DNA of 64,000 bases from an uncultured Oscillibacter sp. (GCA_910585165.1 CAJUBX010000003.1:1-64000); one strand, 5' to 3'. Counted from the first letter of the stretch, positions 34,067 through 43,181 are shown. Numbers and translations: made by a program. The notes: a model not told the origin generated them from the sequence alone.

Positions 34067-35443
34067 TCAGCCCATGATGTTGGCCCGCATCTGGTCGCTG
34101 GCCGCCTTCACGTCGCTGATCCACTGCTCTACGGTAATGCTGCCGTTGACCAGGCCGTTGACAGGGTCCAGGAATACCTCGCGGACGGTGCCAAGGCCCG
34201 CCACGGCGTTGTAGGCCGCGAAGCTGCCCATGGCCGCGTCGGCTCCATTATCATAGATGGAGTAGAAGAGCTTGTTGTCGCCCTCCAGATTGTCCGTCAG
34301 GCCGGGAACGGGCTGCACCGCGCCGCCCTTGGCGAAGATGGCGCAGGCCGCGTCGGAGTACAGGAAAGCCACGAACTGCTTGGCCGCGTCCAGGTTGGGA
34401 GCGGCGGCGGGAATCCACGCCTGCTCCAGCCAGCAGTAGCTGGCGCCGTTTCCGCCGGCCTTGGCGGCGGGCAGGGCGGTCATGCCCCACTTGAAGCCCT
34501 CGGCCCGGGGAGCCTCGGCCATCTCGCCGACGATCCAGGTGCCGTTGGGCATGAACAGGGCCTTGTTCTCCAGAACCAGCTGCTGGTTCTGGGTGAAGTC
34601 CTGGTCGTTGGCCTGGGCGGGGGTAACGGGATTGGTATAGGAGGCCAGTCTGGCGATGATGTCAAAACACTGCTGGGCCTCGGGAGTGTCCCAGATGCCC
34701 TCGGCGTAGGTGGTGGCCTTGTTGAAGAAGTCCGCGCCGCCCACAGAGTACATCAGCGCGTACAGGAACGCGTCAAAATAGCCGGTGGTGGGGTAGGTGA
34801 ACAGGTAGATGCCCTCGGCCTGGGCCTTGTCGCCCAGCTCCCACATCTCGTCCCAGGTGGCGGGGACGCTCCAGCCCTTTTCCTCAAAGAGGCCCGCGTT
34901 GTAGAACAAGCCGCAGGGGGAGTAGAACATGGGGGCGAGGTAGGTCAGGCCGTCGCCGTAGGGGTTGGTGACGGAGGTTTCGGTGAAGCCGCCGACAATC
35001 TTGTCGGAGACCTTGACGCTCTCGCCGGGAACGGTCATATTCAGCACGTCCGTCAGCTCGGCGATGTTGCGGTCCTTGATGAACTGCTCGGTAAGGCCCT
35101 TCTCGCGGCCGGTGGCCAGGTGGATCACGTCGGGGAAGTCGCCGCCCTGCATGGACGGCCCGATCACGTCCTCCAGGTTCTTGTCGCAAATCAGGTTGAC
35201 TTTCACGCCGGTGGCCTCGGTGAAGGCGTCGCAGACCTCCTGCCACATGCCGGGATAGGCTTCCTCATAGCCGGAGGCCAGGGCGGCTACGGTAATGGTC
35301 ACATCCCCGGCGGGAGGCGGGGTCTGGGTTTGGCCCCCGTTGGATTCGGTGGGGGGAGGGGTGGTTTCGCTGTCCTTTCCTCCGCAGGCGGCCAGGGACA
35401 GCGCCAGGGCCAGGGCCAGCAAGAGACTGAAAAACTTCTTCAT
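34067..35443 (-). CDS. Extracellular sugar-binding lipoprotein of the GH112 operon
   Basis: A 458-residue family 1 solute-binding protein. A signal peptide with lipobox LSLAACGG ends at about Cys20, so it is anchored in the outer leaflet; a Thr/Pro/Gly-rich linker leads into the two-lobe fold (NGTWIVGEMAEAPRAEGF is typical). It should bind the disaccharide imported by the two downstream permeases. The ATG at 35443 follows AAGGAGGT. It is first in the operon, which fits the need for more binding protein than channel. Lacto-N-biose or galacto-N-biose is the inferred ligand because of gnpA. Confidence 0.92.
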   Translation of the reverse strand: MKKFFSLLLALALALSLAACGGKDSETTPPPTESNGGQTQTPPPAGDVTITVAALASGYEEAYPGMWQEVCDAFTEATGVKVNLICDKNLEDVIGPSMQGGDFPDVIHLATGREKGLTEQFIKDRNIAELTDVLNMTVPGESVKVSDKIVGGFTETSVTNPYGDGLTYLAPMFYSPCGLFYNAGLFEEKGWSVPATWDEMWELGDKAQAEGIYLFTYPTTGYFDAFLYALMYSVGGADFFNKATTYAEGIWDTPEAQQCFDIIARLASYTNPVTPAQANDQDFTQNQQLVLENKALFMPNGTWIVGEMAEAPRAEGFKWGMTALPAAKAGGNGASYCWLEQAWIPAAAPNLDAAKQFVAFLYSDAACAIFAKGGAVQPVPGLTDNLEGDNKLFYSIYDNGADAAMGSFAAYNAVAGLGTVREVFLDPVNGLVNGSITVEQWISDVKAASDQMRANIMG

Positions 35444-35505
35444 TAAGTTTACCTCCTTCATAATTTAAGGGGTTCCACAGGCCGGATTCCGGTCTTATAA
35501 AATTT

Positions 35506-35535
35506 AGTATACCGGGTTTCCCGCTGGCAAAGCAA
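35506..35535 (-). promoter_or_regulatory. Promoter of the GH112/ABC operon
   Basis: Minus strand: TTGCTT, an 18-base spacer, TATACT, about 65 bases before the binding-protein start. The 355 bases to the AraC start (35444-35798) hold this promoter, its divergent partner and AT-rich sequence, probably with AraC sites. Confidence 0.55.
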
Positions 35536-35708
35536 TCTCTTTCTTGCGCATCTTTTTATATATCTTGCTTTCTTCGCGTTTTATCCCAATTTTCATGGAA
35601 TATCCCGCCGCACTTTGGGCAATATTTATAATTTCCGCCTTTCTTCTTTCTGCCTCCCCGTCTCTGCGGCAGGCCGCCGCCCAGTCCGGGAAAAATTTTT
35701 ATGAAAAG

Positions 35709-35737
35709 TTGCGCCGCCGGGACAAAGGCGCTATAAT
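35709..35737 (+). promoter_or_regulatory. Promoter of the divergent AraC regulator gene
   Basis: TTGCGC, a 17-base spacer and TATAAT at 35732-35737. Confidence 0.65.
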
Positions 35738-35798
35738 GGCTTCAGGTTTTGTTCTTTTCCAATTTTTAAAAAATTGCGCCCTGAAGGGAGGAGCGTCC

Positions 35799-36638
35799 AT
35801 GAGCCAGCGCCAGTACTCCTTTCACCGCCCGGCCTCCGCGCCCGGCGGGCCGCCCAGACTGGCCTATGTCTCCCAGGCCCAATACAGCCGCGAGTGGAAC
35901 TCCAGCCTTCACACCCACGGCTGCGCGGAGCTCTTTTTCATCACCGGGGGCCATGGCCGCTTCCGCACCCGGGAAGAGGAATTCCCCGTGGCCATCCATG
36001 ACGCCGTCATCGTCAACGCCAACGTGCCCCACACGGAGGCCAGCCGGCTGGACAGCCCTCTGGAATACGCTGTCCTGGGGGTGGAGGGCCTGGAGACCAT
36101 GGCCGGGGCGGAGGGCTATGCCCTGCTGCACCTCCACACCGGCTGGGAGGAGCTGATGGGCTGCCTCCACCTGATGCTCCAGGAGGCGGAGGCGGCCCTG
36201 CCGGGCTATGAGCGGGTCTGCCAGAGCCTTCTGGAGGTGGTGCTGGTCCGGCTGAACCGCCAGCGGGACGCGGCTCTCTCCGGCGAGTCCCCGGACGCCC
36301 GGAGCAGCCGGGAGTGCGGCCTGGTCCGGCGGTACATCGACAACCATTTTAAAGAGAACCTGAACCTGGACCAGCTGGCCCGCCTGGCCCACCTGAATAA
36401 GTTCTATCTGGCCCACGCCTTCCGCCGGGAGTTCGGCGTGTCCCCCATTAACTATCTTGTCTCCCGCCGCATTGAGGAGAGCCGCTTCCTCCTCCGGGAG
36501 ACGGACCACACCCTCTCCCTCATCGCCCAGATTCTGGGTTTTTCCTCCCTGAGCTACTTCTCCCAGTGTTTCCGCCGGGTGGAGGGCGTAAGCCCTATGG
36601 AATACCGGAGGCGGCACCGCCGGACTTTGCAAAAATGA
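35799..36638 (+). CDS. AraC-family regulator, probably of the GH112 operon
   Basis: A 279-residue regulator with an N-terminal cupin sensor (HTHGCAELFFITGGHGRF) and a C-terminal pair of helix-turn-helix units (LNLDQLARLAHLNKFYLAHAFRREFG and SLIAQILGFSSLSYFSQCFRRVEG, ending SPMEYRR). It is divergent from the GH112/ABC operon and most likely activates it when the disaccharide or a product is bound. The ATG at 35799 has AAGGGAGGAG six bases upstream. Confidence 0.88.
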   Translation: MSQRQYSFHRPASAPGGPPRLAYVSQAQYSREWNSSLHTHGCAELFFITGGHGRFRTREEEFPVAIHDAVIVNANVPHTEASRLDSPLEYAVLGVEGLETMAGAEGYALLHLHTGWEELMGCLHLMLQEAEAALPGYERVCQSLLEVVLVRLNRQRDAALSGESPDARSSRECGLVRRYIDNHFKENLNLDQLARLAHLNKFYLAHAFRREFGVSPINYLVSRRIEESRFLLRETDHTLSLIAQILGFSSLSYFSQCFRRVEGVSPMEYRRRHRRTLQK

Positions 36639-36662
36639 CCGCAGCCACCGGCTGCGGTCATT
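36634..36662. terminator. Bidirectional terminator between two AraC genes
   Basis: A 13-base-pair perfect stem (36634-36646 with 36650-36662) and a three-base loop. It overlaps the last codons of the first gene. Confidence 0.8.
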
Positions 36663-36666
36663 GCCG

Positions 36667-37572
36667 TCACGGGGCGGCCCGGCGCTCCGCCCGGTATTGG
36701 CCGGGGGTCTTCCCCATCAGGGCCCGGAAGGTCCGGGCAAAATAGCTGGCCTCCTGAAAGCCGCAGGCCGCGCCGATATCCGCCACCTTCTCTTCCGTGG
36801 CCTCCAGCAGCTCCGCCGCACGCCGCACGCGGAACTGCTTGACGTACTGCATGGGCGTGGTCCCAATCATGCTCCGGAAGCAGCGGAGGCACTCGCTCCC
36901 GCTGACAGCGGCGCTTTGGGCAATCCGGTCCACCGTCAGCTCCTCGGAGCCGTGTTCGTGTATAAAGCGGAGCATCGCTTTTATCCGCTCCCCATCCCGC
37001 AGGGCCTTCTCCGAGGGAGGCCGCTTCGCCGCCGGGCGGTGGGCGGAGAGGAGAAATACCAGCCGGGAAAGCCCCTCCCGGGCCAGGAACTCAAACCCCG
37101 GCGGTTCCTCCCCGCAGGCCCGCCAGGCCGCCTCCATGGCCTCTAGCGCCTCCCGCTCCCAGGGAACGGACTCCGACAGCCACACGCAGCGGTTGGAGCC
37201 GTCCGCCAGCAGCGGCTCCAAATAGCCCTGCCAGAAGACGCTCTCCACGCTGCCGCCCACCAGCCAGGGGTGGAAAACCATGGAGTGGAGGTTTACCGCC
37301 CCCTCTCCCTCCCGCCAGACGTGGTGAAGGGCCCCGGCGGCAATAAAGCAGCCCTCTCCCGGCCCCAGCTCCCGGCTCTCCCCTTCCACGGAAACGGCGG
37401 CGCGCCCTTCCGTCACCAGCACGGTCTCCAGCTCGTCGTGCCAATGCCAGGGGACCGTGTTTACCGTTTCCCCATCGTGCCGGTAGCAGGCCAGGGGAAA
37501 GGACGGCGCGCCGTGCCGGGCCAGCTCCCGGTTTTGCCCGTCCGTGACGCTCGCACAGCGGCTCAATGCCAT
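36667..37572 (-). CDS. AraC-family regulator with cupin domain
   Basis: A 301-residue regulator: cupin sensor with HWHDELETVLVTEGRAAVSV and GCFIAAGALHHVW, then two C-terminal helix-turn-helix units (LTVDRIAQSAAVSGSECLRCF and DIGAACGFQEASYFARTFRALMG, ending TPGQYR). ATG at 37572 with CGGAGGAT upstream. It is convergent with the GH112 regulator and has no obvious target beside it; the neighbouring + strand gene is a small unknown protein. Confidence 0.87.
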   Translation of the reverse strand: MALSRCASVTDGQNRELARHGAPSFPLACYRHDGETVNTVPWHWHDELETVLVTEGRAAVSVEGESRELGPGEGCFIAAGALHHVWREGEGAVNLHSMVFHPWLVGGSVESVFWQGYLEPLLADGSNRCVWLSESVPWEREALEAMEAAWRACGEEPPGFEFLAREGLSRLVFLLSAHRPAAKRPPSEKALRDGERIKAMLRFIHEHGSEELTVDRIAQSAAVSGSECLRCFRSMIGTTPMQYVKQFRVRRAAELLEATEEKVADIGAACGFQEASYFARTFRALMGKTPGQYRAERRAAP

Positions 37573-37716
37573 AACGATCCTCCGTTCTGACGGTTTTGTA
37601 CCAGAAAACCGGCGCTTTCCTTCTACCGTCCCGGTACTTTTGATGATATCATTTTATCAGAGAAAGCCATGGCGCGCAAGGGGGAAACCCCTCCGGTTTT
37701 TAGAAGGAGGCCGCTT

Positions 37717-37962
37717 ATGTTCAAGATTATGATGATGCCTGACGCGGAAGACTTTTTAAACGTGGTGGAGCATAGCCGCGGCCAGGTGATGCTGCACCTG
37801 CCCGACGGCACCCGCTGCGACTTGAAGCGGGACCACACCGCCCGCCAGCTGCTCCGGGCCATGCGCCCCAGCCGGGACGGCCTGTGCGTCAGTCTTTCCG
37901 ACGCCCGGGATGCGCCCGCCTTTCTGGACTATATGATCGGGTCCGCGAGGCCCCGCCGCTGA
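37717..37962 (+). CDS. Small conserved-looking protein of unknown function
   Basis: An 81-residue soluble protein starting MFKIMMMPDAEDFLNVV. It has a strand-helix pattern with a central MLHLPDGTRCDLKRDHTARQL and ends in a basic tail. The ATG at 37717 is supported by AAGGAGG six bases upstream; a longer frame from 37669 lacks a site. No family was recognised. It is a single gene followed by a strong hairpin. Confidence rests on the ribosome binding site and codon use like its neighbours. Confidence 0.6.
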   Translation: MFKIMMMPDAEDFLNVVEHSRGQVMLHLPDGTRCDLKRDHTARQLLRAMRPSRDGLCVSLSDARDAPAFLDYMIGSARPRR

Positions 37963-37968
37963 AGCGGC

Positions 37969-38000
37969 AGGCCGGGAGAGGATGATTCCTCTCCCGGCCT
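37969..38000. terminator. Bidirectional terminator
   Basis: A perfect 14-base-pair stem (37969-37982 with 37987-38000) and a TGAT loop between convergent genes. Confidence 0.8.
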
Positions 38001-38001
38001 C

Positions 38002-38433
38002 TTAGGTCTTCGCGTGAATCTGCGCCCCGCACTTGGGGCAGGTAATCACGATTTTTCCCTTCCCCGCCGGAACCCGGCAGATGGTCTTGCAGCTTTTGCA
38101 GGTGAAATACTTGTGATTCTTGTCCGCGTGGCGGGCCCGGGCCCCGGCGCTGCGGTTCTTGATCCCGCAGTACCAGTTCACCCATTTCTGGTTTTCCATC
38201 CGCCGCCGGGAGAGATTTTTGGAAAAGGAGCGGAACAAAATCACAATCATCAAAAACAGCAGCACGCTCTCCAGGACCCGGACGGCCAGGCCCTTCTTCA
38301 AAAAGAAGCACACCAGCTCCGCAGCCCACAGGAGCAGATAGCCCCGGAACAGCGCCTGGTTCAGCTGGTCCCATCCGTTGCGCCCGTACATAAAGCGGGC
38401 AACCGCGCCGCCGATTCTCTGGAAAATGCCCAT
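38002..38433 (-). CDS. Membrane protein with C-terminal zinc ribbon
   Basis: A 143-residue protein. Two hydrophobic segments lie near residues 27-45 and 50-68 (LLLWAAELVCFFL and ESVLLFLMIVILF), followed by a basic stretch and a four-cysteine zinc ribbon CKSC...CPKC at the end (about residues 114-138), resembling the rubredoxin-like zinc-binding ends of other Clostridial proteins. The ATG at 38433 is preferred to that at 38439, since AAAGGAG is nine rather than three bases away. Function unknown. Confidence 0.65.
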   Translation of the reverse strand: MGIFQRIGGAVARFMYGRNGWDQLNQALFRGYLLLWAAELVCFFLKKGLAVRVLESVLLFLMIVILFRSFSKNLSRRRMENQKWVNWYCGIKNRSAGARARHADKNHKYFTCKSCKTICRVPAGKGKIVITCPKCGAQIHAKT

Positions 38434-38538
38434 AGCCATGAACTCCTTTGCCGGTCCTGCCGTTTTTTAATACCCTACATTTTACTCGCAACCGGGCGGA
38501 CAAACAACCGCTTTGGGCGGAAATTTACAAAATGGTCA

Positions 38539-38567
38539 TTTATTTTCCATGGAGCTTATGCTATATT
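38539..38567 (+). promoter_or_regulatory. Probable htpG promoter
   Basis: TTTATT, a 17-base spacer and TATATT preceded by TGC. The -35 is weak, and no CIRCE element is present. Confidence 0.4.
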
Positions 38568-38611
38568 TTAGAGTTGTTAAAAAATATAAAGAAGGAAGTG
38601 CATGGAACATC

Positions 38612-40495
38612 ATGGCAAAAAAGCAGTTTAAGGCGGAATCCAAGCGGCTCCTGGACCTGATGATCAACTCTATTTATACCCACAAGGAAATCTTCCTCCG
38701 GGAAATCATCTCCAACGCCAGCGACGCCTGCGACAAGCTCTGCTACCAGGCCCTCACCGACAGCGCCGTGGGCATGGACCGGGGGGATTTCAAAATCGAA
38801 ATCGCCGTGGACAAGGAGGCCCGGACCCTCACCGTCTCCGACAACGGCGTGGGCATGGACCGGGAGGATCTGGAGAACAACCTGGGCGTCATCGCCTCCT
38901 CCGGCTCCTACAAGTTCAAGCAGGAGCTTGGGGACGACGCCAAGGACACTGACGTCATCGGCCAGTTCGGCGTGGGCTTTTACTCCGCCTTCATGGTCGC
39001 CGACCAGATCACCGTGGTGACAAAGAAATACGGCTCGGACAGCGGATTCCGGTGGCAGTCCTCCGGGGCCGACGGCTATACCATCGCCGAGTGCGATAGG
39101 GAAGCCCCGGGCACCGACGTCATCATGCGCATCAAAGCCGACACGGAGGACGAGAAGTACGGCGAATTCCTGGAAAACTGGAAGCTCCAGGAGCTGGTGC
39201 GGAAATACTCCGACTATATCCGCTTCCCCATCCGCATGGAGGTTTCCAAGACCCGCAGGAAGGAGGACTCCCCGGAGGACAAGCCGGAGTATGAGACCTA
39301 CACGGAGGTGGACACCCTGAACTCCATGGTGCCCATCTGGCAGCGGGCCAAGAGCGAGGTCACGGAGGAGGAGTACCATAAATTCTACCGGGACAAGTTC
39401 CGCGACTACGCCGACCCCCAGCGCTGCATCCCCGTCTCCGTGGAGGGCAGCGTCACCTATAAGGCCCTGCTGTTCGTCCCCGGGGCCGCGCCCTTCGACT
39501 ATTATACCAAGGAGTTTGAAAAGGGCCTCCAGCTCTACTCCAACGGCGTGCTGATCATGGACAAGTGCGCCGACCTGCTGCCGGAGCATTTCCGTTTCGT
39601 CCGGGGCGTGGTGGACTCCCCGGATTTGAGCCTGAACATCTCCCGGGAGCTTTTGCAGCATGACCGGCAGCTGAAGGTCATCGCCGGGAACCTGGAGAAG
39701 AAGATCAAGGCGGACCTCTCGAAATTCCTGGCGGAGGACCGGGAGGGCTACCAGACCTTCTGGAAGAACTTCGGCCGCCAGCTCAAGTACGGCGTGGTAA
39801 ACGAGTACGGCCGCCACAAGGATCTGCTCCAGGATTTGCTGCTGTTCTACTCCTCCACGGAGAAAAAGCCCGTCACCCTGGACGAGTATGTCTCCCGGAT
39901 GAAGGAGGATCAGAAGTATATCTGCTACGCCGCCGGGGAGACCGCAGACAAAATCGACAAGCTGCCCCAGACCGAGGGCCTGCGGGACGCGGGGACGGAA
40001 ATTCTCTACTTCACCGAGGAGGTGGACGAGTTCTGCGCCCAGACCCTGCGCTCTTACAAGGACAAGGAGTTCCGCTCCGTCCTGGACCAGGAGATCGAGG
40101 AGGGCGCGGAAAAGAAGGCCGGGGAGGAGGCCGAGGCCCACAAGGGGACCTTCGACTTTGTGAAGGAGGCCCTGGGCGGCGCGGTCAAGGACGTCAAGGC
40201 CAGCGCCCGCCTGAAATCCCACCCCGTCTGCCTCACCGCCGGAGAGGGCTTGAGCTTCGAGATGGAAAAGTACTTCCAGACCGTCCAGCCCGATGCGTCC
40301 ATCAAGGCGGACCGCATCCTGGAGCTGAACGTGGACCACCCCGCCTTCCAGGCTCTGGAGGCCGCCGTGGAGGCGGACCCGGAAAAGGCGAAGACCTACG
40401 CGGCGCTGCTCTATAACCAGGCGCTGCTGATTGCGGGCCTGCCTTTGGACGATCCCTCCGGGTACACCGACCTGGTGTGCGGATTGATGAAATAA
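38612..40495 (+). CDS. htpG: Hsp90 chaperone
   Basis: A 627-residue molecular chaperone. The GHKL ATP site reads FLREIISNASDACDKL (Asn for Mg), DNGVGMDREDL and GQFGVGFYSAFMVADQ; the middle domain contains RGVVDSPDLSLNISRELLQ with the catalytic Arg, and the C-terminal dimerisation domain ends near residue 627. It remodels client proteins with ATP. The ATG at 38612 is the only suitable start; the AAGGAAG ribosome binding site is rather far away (13 bases). It is a single gene. Confidence 0.95.
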   Translation: MAKKQFKAESKRLLDLMINSIYTHKEIFLREIISNASDACDKLCYQALTDSAVGMDRGDFKIEIAVDKEARTLTVSDNGVGMDREDLENNLGVIASSGSYKFKQELGDDAKDTDVIGQFGVGFYSAFMVADQITVVTKKYGSDSGFRWQSSGADGYTIAECDREAPGTDVIMRIKADTEDEKYGEFLENWKLQELVRKYSDYIRFPIRMEVSKTRRKEDSPEDKPEYETYTEVDTLNSMVPIWQRAKSEVTEEEYHKFYRDKFRDYADPQRCIPVSVEGSVTYKALLFVPGAAPFDYYTKEFEKGLQLYSNGVLIMDKCADLLPEHFRFVRGVVDSPDLSLNISRELLQHDRQLKVIAGNLEKKIKADLSKFLAEDREGYQTFWKNFGRQLKYGVVNEYGRHKDLLQDLLLFYSSTEKKPVTLDEYVSRMKEDQKYICYAAGETADKIDKLPQTEGLRDAGTEILYFTEEVDEFCAQTLRSYKDKEFRSVLDQEIEEGAEKKAGEEAEAHKGTFDFVKEALGGAVKDVKASARLKSHPVCLTAGEGLSFEMEKYFQTVQPDASIKADRILELNVDHPAFQALEAAVEADPEKAKTYAALLYNQALLIAGLPLDDPSGYTDLVCGLMK

Positions 40496-40540
40496 GAATT
40501 TGCGGGCTCCGGCGAAAGCCGGGGGCCTTGGGACTGCCGA

Positions 40541-40578
40541 TGCGAAGGGGAGAGGCGCAAACGCCTCTCCCCTTCGCA
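40541..40578. terminator. Long perfect hairpin between htpG and DUF4173 genes
   Basis: A 17-base-pair perfect stem (40541-40557 with 40562-40578) with a four-base loop but no T-run on either side. A smaller hairpin lies at 40505-40527. Termination is likely because the genes converge. Confidence 0.55.
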
Positions 40579-40592
40579 TTGCCCGAACCCGG

Positions 40593-42119
40593 CTAGCTCC
40601 GTCCCGCCGCCAGGCACGCCGACAGCGACCAGGTGCGCCAGTTCCGGCATTGGTACGCCGCGCTGCCGCGCCGCCGCGCCAGCAGCTCCGCCAGGGTCTC
40701 CCCCGTCCCATATCCTTCATACCAGGACGCGGGTTTTTCCCCGTCCAGCCGCTCCAGCTGAGACAGCGTGTCAAAGGAAAGGCTGTTTGCAAGGTAGGAG
40801 ACGCTTACCACGGGGCTCTCCCCGCCAAGATACCGGTCCACCTGGTTCTTCGCCACCAGGTAGTCCAACGGCACGCAGTTGATGGCCAGCCATCCGGCCA
40901 GGGCCAAGGGAAAGGCCAGCCTGCAGAACCGGAAGTCCGGCTTCACGGCCTTCCAAAGCCCCGCCAGCAGAAAGAGGGCCATCATTCCCATGCCCCAGTA
41001 GGTCATGCACCGCTTGAAGCTCAAACCGTAGGCCCCCACATACAGCGTCATCCGCCAAGCGGCGGAAGCCAGCAGCACCAGGCTCTCCCCCGCCAGCGCC
41101 GCGCACAGCCGCCGCAGAGCCCTCCAGGCCGCCCCCTCCCGCCGGGAGAGGCTTAGGGCCGCCAGCGTCAGGCTCAGGTTGACCGCCGTCACCCCCACCA
41201 TCTGGAAAAAGCCGCTCCGGGCCCACTCGGCGTAGCTGATTCCCCGGCTTTCCAGATACTCCGGCCCGCCGAAGAGCCCGGCGGACTGGACCGCCAGGAA
41301 GATGAGGTACAGCCCGTCCACCGCCGCCAGCGCCAGCACGAAACCCAGCGCATCCGCCTGGAGGCCCTTCTTCTCCTCCGGCGGGCACAAAAGCCTCGGG
41401 TGGGCCATGGCGTACAGCAGGCTGAACACAAAGGGCGTGAACACCAGCGCCCAGAACAGCCGCTGGAGTACGTCTCCAAAACGGAGCATGCGGATATAGG
41501 CGTTCAGCCCCTCCAGGGACGCGGCGAACAGCGCGTCCGCCGAGACCAGCACCGGCAGCAAAAAAGAAACCAGCGCCACGGCCCCGCAGAGCCCCAGCAC
41601 CACCGCCATGGTCCGCCGGGGCTTTTCCCCGCTCCGCTTCTCAGGGGCGGCCGCCGCGAAGCAGGCCCACAGGTTTCCAAAGAGCCCTTGAAACAGCAGC
41701 TTCCCCCTCTCCGCCAGCATCCGGGGGTCCCACCAGGGGCGGCTTCCGAGGCCCGCCAGCGTGTGAACGGGAATCAGCGCCGCCAGGGCCAACAGGTTCC
41801 AATAGCGGAAGTACCAGTTGGAGCCCAGGGCCATTGCCGCCGCCAAAAACAGGTTTGCCGCCAGCAGCGCCCGGCCGGACCGCTTCTCAAAAAATTTCGG
41901 CCCCATCCAGGCAAGGACCAGGGCGTACCAGGCGAACACCGCCGCCGTCAGCCCGGCGCAGGGGCCGTGCCAGCAAAAGCCGTCCACCAGCAGAAGACAA
42001 AATCCAAATGTCAGCGCCAGGAACAGCCGGCAGCGGCCCGTGGATTCGCCGACCAGCTCCCGCTTTTGGGCATGCTTCGCAGGCCCTTCCGGCAGAAGGG
42101 CGTTTTTCTCTTCGCTCAT
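40593..42119 (-). CDS. DUF4173/DUF4153-type polytopic membrane protein
   Basis: A 508-residue protein with about eleven hydrophobic segments after a 30-residue charged N terminus. Loops such as NWYFRYWNLLALAALIPVHTLAG and SYAEWARSGFFQMV match the DUF4173 family (found in Clostridia and Bacilli), whose role is unknown. The ATG at 42119 has AGGAG about eight bases upstream. It lies 47 bases after an XRE regulator on the same strand and may be read from the same promoter as the DUF2975 genes. Confidence 0.8.
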   Translation of the reverse strand: MSEEKNALLPEGPAKHAQKRELVGESTGRCRLFLALTFGFCLLLVDGFCWHGPCAGLTAAVFAWYALVLAWMGPKFFEKRSGRALLAANLFLAAAMALGSNWYFRYWNLLALAALIPVHTLAGLGSRPWWDPRMLAERGKLLFQGLFGNLWACFAAAAPEKRSGEKPRRTMAVVLGLCGAVALVSFLLPVLVSADALFAASLEGLNAYIRMLRFGDVLQRLFWALVFTPFVFSLLYAMAHPRLLCPPEEKKGLQADALGFVLALAAVDGLYLIFLAVQSAGLFGGPEYLESRGISYAEWARSGFFQMVGVTAVNLSLTLAALSLSRREGAAWRALRRLCAALAGESLVLLASAAWRMTLYVGAYGLSFKRCMTYWGMGMMALFLLAGLWKAVKPDFRFCRLAFPLALAGWLAINCVPLDYLVAKNQVDRYLGGESPVVSVSYLANSLSFDTLSQLERLDGEKPASWYEGYGTGETLAELLARRRGSAAYQCRNWRTWSLSACLAAGRS

Positions 42120-42166
42120 ATGAAATTCTCCTATTCTTCCGTCCGCCTTACGCGGACAGTTTTATT

Positions 42167-42388
42167 TCATCCGGCGCCGCCGGGTTTGTCGGGAACATAC
42201 TCCAGAATGTCCCCGGGCTGGCAGTCCAGGGCGGCGCAGACCGCCTCCAGGGTGGAGAAGCGGACCGCCTTGGCCTTGTTGTTTTTCAGCACCGACAAAT
42301 TCGCCAGGGTGATGTCCACCTTCTCCGAGAGCTGGGAGAGGCTCATCTTCCGCCGGGCCATCATAACGTCCAAATTTACAACAATCAT
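42167..42388 (-). CDS. YozG-like XRE-family regulator
   Basis: A 73-residue helix-turn-helix protein: MIVVNLDVMMARRKMSLSQL, EKVDITLANLSVLKN, and FSTLEAVCAALDCQPGDILEY are the three blocks of small Cro/CI-like regulators related to YozG. It follows the DUF2975 gene by nine bases. XRE-DUF2975 pairs are common in Firmicutes and usually self-regulated. Confidence 0.88.
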   Translation of the reverse strand: MIVVNLDVMMARRKMSLSQLSEKVDITLANLSVLKNNKAKAVRFSTLEAVCAALDCQPGDILEYVPDKPGGAG

Positions 42389-42397
42389 GGCGGCCCC

Positions 42398-42964
42398 TCA
42401 AATCGTCAGATCGTTTTCCGCCTTCAGCTCCGCCGCCTGGCGGAAAAGGGCGGACATCACGAGGCACAGCAGCCCTCCCATGGCGAACATGGGGACGAAG
42501 AGGGCGTTGTAGGTGGCGAGAGGCAGGGGGGACCGGTAGTAGCACACGCTGAACAGCACCCTCGCCAGGGCCGCCCCAGCAATCAGGAAGCACGCCCAGG
42601 CGGCCCGCCGCAGGCTGACGGCGTTTTCCGGGGCGAAGGGCTCCCCCCGCAGGATGGTGCGGAGTACCCGGCGGGCCTGATAGAGGATGACGGCGGTGCA
42701 GCAGCCGGAAAAGGACAAAAACAGGGCCAGCGCTTTCACATAGGAATCGCCTGTCCAAATCAGGGTGGGCCACATGGCGAAGATAAACAGCAGGGGATTG
42801 ACCGGCTCATGGGGGTCATGCCACATGTCCATCAATTCCAGCAGATTTCCCTTCAAGGCCACAAAGGACGGCACCAGAAACAGCGCGAGAACATTGCAGA
42901 CCAAGGTAGCGACGATCAGCCCGCTTAGTACCCTGGCGATTTTCTGGACCGGAAGTTTTTCCAC
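42398..42964 (-). CDS. DUF2975 membrane protein
   Basis: A 188-residue protein with four membrane helices: an N-terminal one after VEKLPVQKIARVLSG, one near residue 65-85, one near 120-140 and a final one before ALFRQAAELKAENDLTI. The GEPFAPENAVSLRRAAW loop between helices is a DUF2975 hallmark. The start is a GTG at 42964 with GAGGGGGAAGG upstream. It sits between a small membrane protein and the XRE regulator in one operon. Function unknown. Confidence 0.8.
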   Translation of the reverse strand: MEKLPVQKIARVLSGLIVATLVCNVLALFLVPSFVALKGNLLELMDMWHDPHEPVNPLLFIFAMWPTLIWTGDSYVKALALFLSFSGCCTAVILYQARRVLRTILRGEPFAPENAVSLRRAAWACFLIAGAALARVLFSVCYYRSPLPLATYNALFVPMFAMGGLLCLVMSALFRQAAELKAENDLTI

Positions 42965-42978
42965 AACCCTTCCCCCTC

Positions 42979-43158
42979 TCACAGCGGCCGGGTGATGAAC
43001 TCCATCAGCACCGCCGCGCCAACTGCCAAAAGCGTAAAAGCCCCCACGGCGGAACAGAGCTTCAGCCTGTTCCTCTGCCGGAAGCCGCCGACGGCCATCG
43101 CGCCGCCCCAGAGGGCCAGCGCCAGCGCGGCGGGAATCAAAAATGCGGTCAATCCCAT
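42979..43158 (-). CDS. Small two-helix membrane protein, first gene of the DUF2975-XRE operon
   Basis: A 59-residue protein with hydrophobic segments at about residues 3-23 and 35-53 joined by a basic loop GGFRQRNRLKLC. The ATG at 43158 is chosen because AGGAGG lies eight bases upstream. It resembles DUF3784-like or other accessory membrane proteins but is not identified. Strong promoter directly before it. Confidence 0.6.
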   Translation of the reverse strand: MGLTAFLIPAALALALWGGAMAVGGFRQRNRLKLCSAVGAFTLLAVGAAVLMEFITRPL

Positions 43159-43181
43159 GGCATACGCCTCCTTTTTCTGGT

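Noticed and set aside
38561..40792. A 743-codon minus-strand frame opposite htpG
   Set aside because: htpG is complete; the antisense product has no recognised domain.
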